Both the position numbers and the translations under genes were made by a program. The notes under the pieces are model-generated. The model worked only from the letters and a program-made list of their open reading frames with translations, searched no databases and had not been told where the DNA came from. A stretch of DNA of 64,000 bases, taken from the NCBI GenBank assembly GCA_037447655.1, contig JBBHKE010001064.1, forward strand, positions 176,677 to 240,676. The letters are read 5' to 3'. Shown here one piece after another: positions 61,941-64,000 of this stretch. Numbering within the stretch: the first letter of the stretch is position 1; the number at the start of each line of letters is the position of its first letter. The DNA is from Zygnema cylindricum (Eukaryota > Streptophyta > Zygnematophyceae > Zygnematales > Zygnemataceae).

Positions 61941-62398
61941 CATAGTTCAAAAGTAGGTGAAAGTACACCCATCTAAAAAAACCCTATTGTACGCAAAAAA
62001 TACAATATGCCCTTAAGACCCATATTGTGTTGGCCGCAAAATGAAATAAAATAGTAGCAGGGTTGAGTTGCACATAGATCGATAGAGAATTAAACGTCAT
62101 GTCTAAATTTGAAAAAAAAATCGGACAAAAAAATCTTTTTCTTTGAGTTTGAGCGACTTATTATTTAAACCGTCAGATTTGGACAATCTCACGGTCGTTG
62201 ATGAAAGTAACGATCAAAGAAGATCGCATGAAAAGCCCATAACACACTTTACGATAAAACTATCGTCAGATTCGGAGGATCGGACGGTTGCTGATGAAAG
62301 TAGCGATCTAAGAATATCACATGTAAAGCCTGTAACACAACTTACGCTAAAGGCGGCCTACAAAAGGCCTACGAAAGAATGCCTACTTTTGACCTATG
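61941..62398 (+). mobile_element. hAT-like element X3 (about 458 bp)
   Basis: It begins CATAGTTCAAAAGTAGG and ends CCTACTTTTGACCTATG, inverted repeats of the X family. Internal sequence matches X1 (GTTGAGTTGCACAT, AATTAAACGTCATGTCTAAAT). An 84-bp-scale internal repeat of GGTTGCTGATGAAAGTAGCGATC-type sequence appears twice (about 62,195 and 62,283). No clear 8-bp duplication was seen. Confidence 0.7.
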
Positions 62399-62498
62399 GT
62401 GTAGAAACGTTATAGTTACCTGAACAAGTGTCAACATTTATTTTGGACACTCGTCAGTTTTTAAAGTGAAGGATAATTGAGTCCACTATTGTACAGTA

Positions 62499-62699
62499 CA
62501 CCGTGAATCATTTTTAGTGTTTATGATTTTTTAGCCACATTCTATGCACACGTTTCTGGATAATGGTTGGCGATCAGCAATCGGAAGATGAGAACTATAC
62601 CTTTCAATCGCCATTGTCAGATTGAAAGTCCAACAGTGTGCACAGAGAAAATATGTTTTGTGGCTAAAAATACATTAACACTAATACCGATTAACGGTG
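62499..62699. mobile_element. Stowaway-like MITE Z4 (201 bp)
   Basis: CACCGTGAATC and inverted ...GATTAACGGTG termini are flanked by TA (62,497-62,498 and 62,700-62,701). Inner GTGGCTAAAAA and TTTTTAGCCAC are also inverted, extending the hairpin. It abuts the end of LTR L4. Confidence 0.85.
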
Positions 62700-62702
62700 T
62701 AC

Positions 62703-63811
62703 TGTAGCCACGGTCGCCAACATAAACAAGTTCCCCTTGAAGATTGAAACTCTGAGACCTCTATATGTCCTCAGAGTGGACAGCTTCCAAGAAGCCTCTA
62801 GGATAACCTTGACCCCTTTGTGTTTCAGCAAGAAAAACAGCCACCTTGGCAGACAAAAACTCTGACCAACTTCACCCCTGTGAAGGCAAGACTCCCCTGA
62901 GTCGATAACAAAAATAATCTCTGAATTTGCTCCCCTGAGTAGTAAGTTATGGTGGGTCAAAGTTGACCTTTTGTACAGAAGCTCTCTGGGAGAGAGGGTC
63001 ATATCTCATTATTTTTCTAAGTCTTATCTCTCTCACAGACTCTATCTACTAATGAACGGAGCTAATCAGATTATACTTCTGTACACAAAAGTATAGCTGC
63101 CGGTGTACTTTCTGTACGAACATTGTATGACATCGCCTAAATGTCGGCACGTGGTATATCCGGATTTTCTCCCTTAATCCTCGGAGATGCTGCGATTCAA
63201 TGTCATTCGGCCACGTGTCATCCGATGTGGCGATGACCAAAAACCGCCGAAATTCTCTTCTACGATCTTGGCGTTTAATTTCGGCCGTCCGATTAAATTC
63301 ACATTTAATCGTAGCCGTAATAAATACATGCGCGGTATTCGTTTCGCCAAAGAAATAAATGCGCGGTATTCGTTTTTTATCTGTACCATAATCCATACTT
63401 TTACATTACTGGATCTATGTTTCCCGTAAAACTATTTCAGTTAAATGAACTATCATACGTATTAGTGTTTAATTAATTATCAAACCGTGCAGTACATAAC
63501 ACTATGTCTAAACTTAACGGTTAAAGCTACCGGCTACCGGCTGTTTACAAGCCGACAAGTTCTAGGATCAAATCCTGGAGGTGTCACATATAATTTTAGT
63601 AAATAAACCATAATTATAAATAAACTAATATTTATATCCCCTAAACCTCTGGATAGCCTAGGTAGCCATGGCTCTAGCTTCCTCTCCAATTTCTCAGTGA
63701 CTGCAACAAGTTTGAGAGTTGGAGAGAGAAATTAGAGGTAGACTGCCTCGGCTTCTTTCTATATTTCTATTCACACCTAGAAAATGTTATAAAAGACCAT
63801 TAATTTCTACA
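62703..63811 (-). mobile_element. 3' LTR of a copia element, family L, copy 4
   Basis: On the minus strand the LTR starts TGTAGAAATTAATGG immediately after polypurine tract AAGGGGAG (63,819-63,812) and the RNase H stop codon. It runs to about 62,703, ending ...GGCTACA. It contains the family's CATTTTCTAGGTGTG, GAGGCAGTCTACC and CATGGCTACC blocks, then an AGGATTTGATCC motif and CTCAGGGGAGTC. This copy anchors the whole family as LTRs, because it is attached to coding sequence. Confidence 0.75.
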
Positions 63812-63819
63812 CTCCCCTT
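63812..63819 (-). promoter_or_regulatory. Polypurine tract of the right-edge copia element
   Basis: AAGGGGAG on the minus strand directly precedes the LTR and follows the stop codon by five bases. In retrotransposons this primes plus-strand DNA synthesis. The same GGGGAG core precedes the K-family LTRs. Confidence 0.75.
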
Positions 63820-63824
63820 ATTTT

Positions 63825-64000
63825 CTACTCAATCTTTAATTTCAGACCACACTTCTCCTTGCAGAAAATTAGCTTAGGGGAAGGCACAGGTTTGGTCATC
63901 ATATCTGCTACCATCTCACTATCTGGACGGTACTCTAAACTGATTATTTTGTTTTCTACTTTCTCTCTAACAAAGTTGAGTCTAATGTCCTTGAGTTTGG
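63825..64000 (-). pseudogene. Copia RNase H C-terminus (partial, right edge)
   Basis: The frame is open from the window edge to a stop at 63,825-63,827. It reads LKDIRLNFVREKVENKII, then SEMVADMMTKPVPSPKL, the diagnostic RNase H tail of copia polyproteins, and ends KLKIE. No damage is visible in this 58-codon fragment, so the element extending beyond the window may be better preserved than the others. Its intactness upstream is unknown, so the pseudogene label is provisional. Confidence 0.8.

Noticed and set aside
2690-63800. A second tRNA-derived SINE family (blocks at 2.7, 14.5, 17.2 and 63.6 kb with a GGATCAAATCC-like B-box)
   Set aside because: The copy at 63.6 kb lies directly after a copia polypurine tract and shares its first 36 bases with the LTR at 2,666, so the blocks are parts of LTR family L. 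The B-box-like match is probably chance.

Overview
This is AT-rich nuclear DNA from a eukaryote. It has GT-AG spliceosomal introns, many decayed Ty1/copia retrotransposons, non-autonomous DNA transposons and a tRNA-derived SINE family. Plant-type copia proteins, a papain-like protease and LysM domains make a green-lineage genome most likely (streptophyte alga or early-diverging land plant). The sequence alone does not fix the species. No bacterial or organellar features, rRNA genes or functional tRNA genes were seen.

Region 1 (1-28,130) is a retrotransposon graveyard. A minus-strand copia relic (1,405-5,345) carries a 1,001-bp solo LTR with a perfect 5-bp target-site duplication inside its reverse transcriptase. 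Two plus-strand relics (6,640-9,530 and 10,320-14,380) are separated by a single LTR. A further minus-strand element (24,226-28,130) keeps its 5' LTR, primer-binding site, gag and integrase. Every copia frame is broken by stops or frameshifts. DNA-transposon remnants lie between them (PIF/Harbinger-like, Stowaway-like, and a long inverted repeat at 17.6-20.0 kb).

Region 2 (30,733-47,451, minus strand) holds the only convincing host gene. I reconstructed 15 exons whose splice phases all agree. They encode a secreted, mosaic protein of about 904 residues: signal peptide, two PAN/apple-like modules, a ricin-B-type lectin region, a papain-family (C1A) protease with Gln-Cys-His-Asn all present, two EGF-like modules, LysM repeats, and a cysteine-rich tail. 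A decayed third PAN exon, a solo copia LTR and several simple-repeat tracts lie in its introns. Two broken partial copies flank it: an inverted one at 28.2-29.0 kb and a direct one at 58.8-60.35 kb. The locus has therefore been duplicated and rearranged.

Region 3 (47.5-64.0 kb) is intergenic and rich in small mobile elements: a direct duplication carrying two related small ORFs (48.0-50.0 kb), a hAT-like element with a perfect 8-bp target duplication (50.26-50.89 kb), Stowaway-like MITEs with TA duplications, Harbinger-like elements with TAA/TTA duplications, a tandem GC-island repeat (61.5-61.94 kb), and the 3' end plus LTR of another minus-strand copia element at the right edge.
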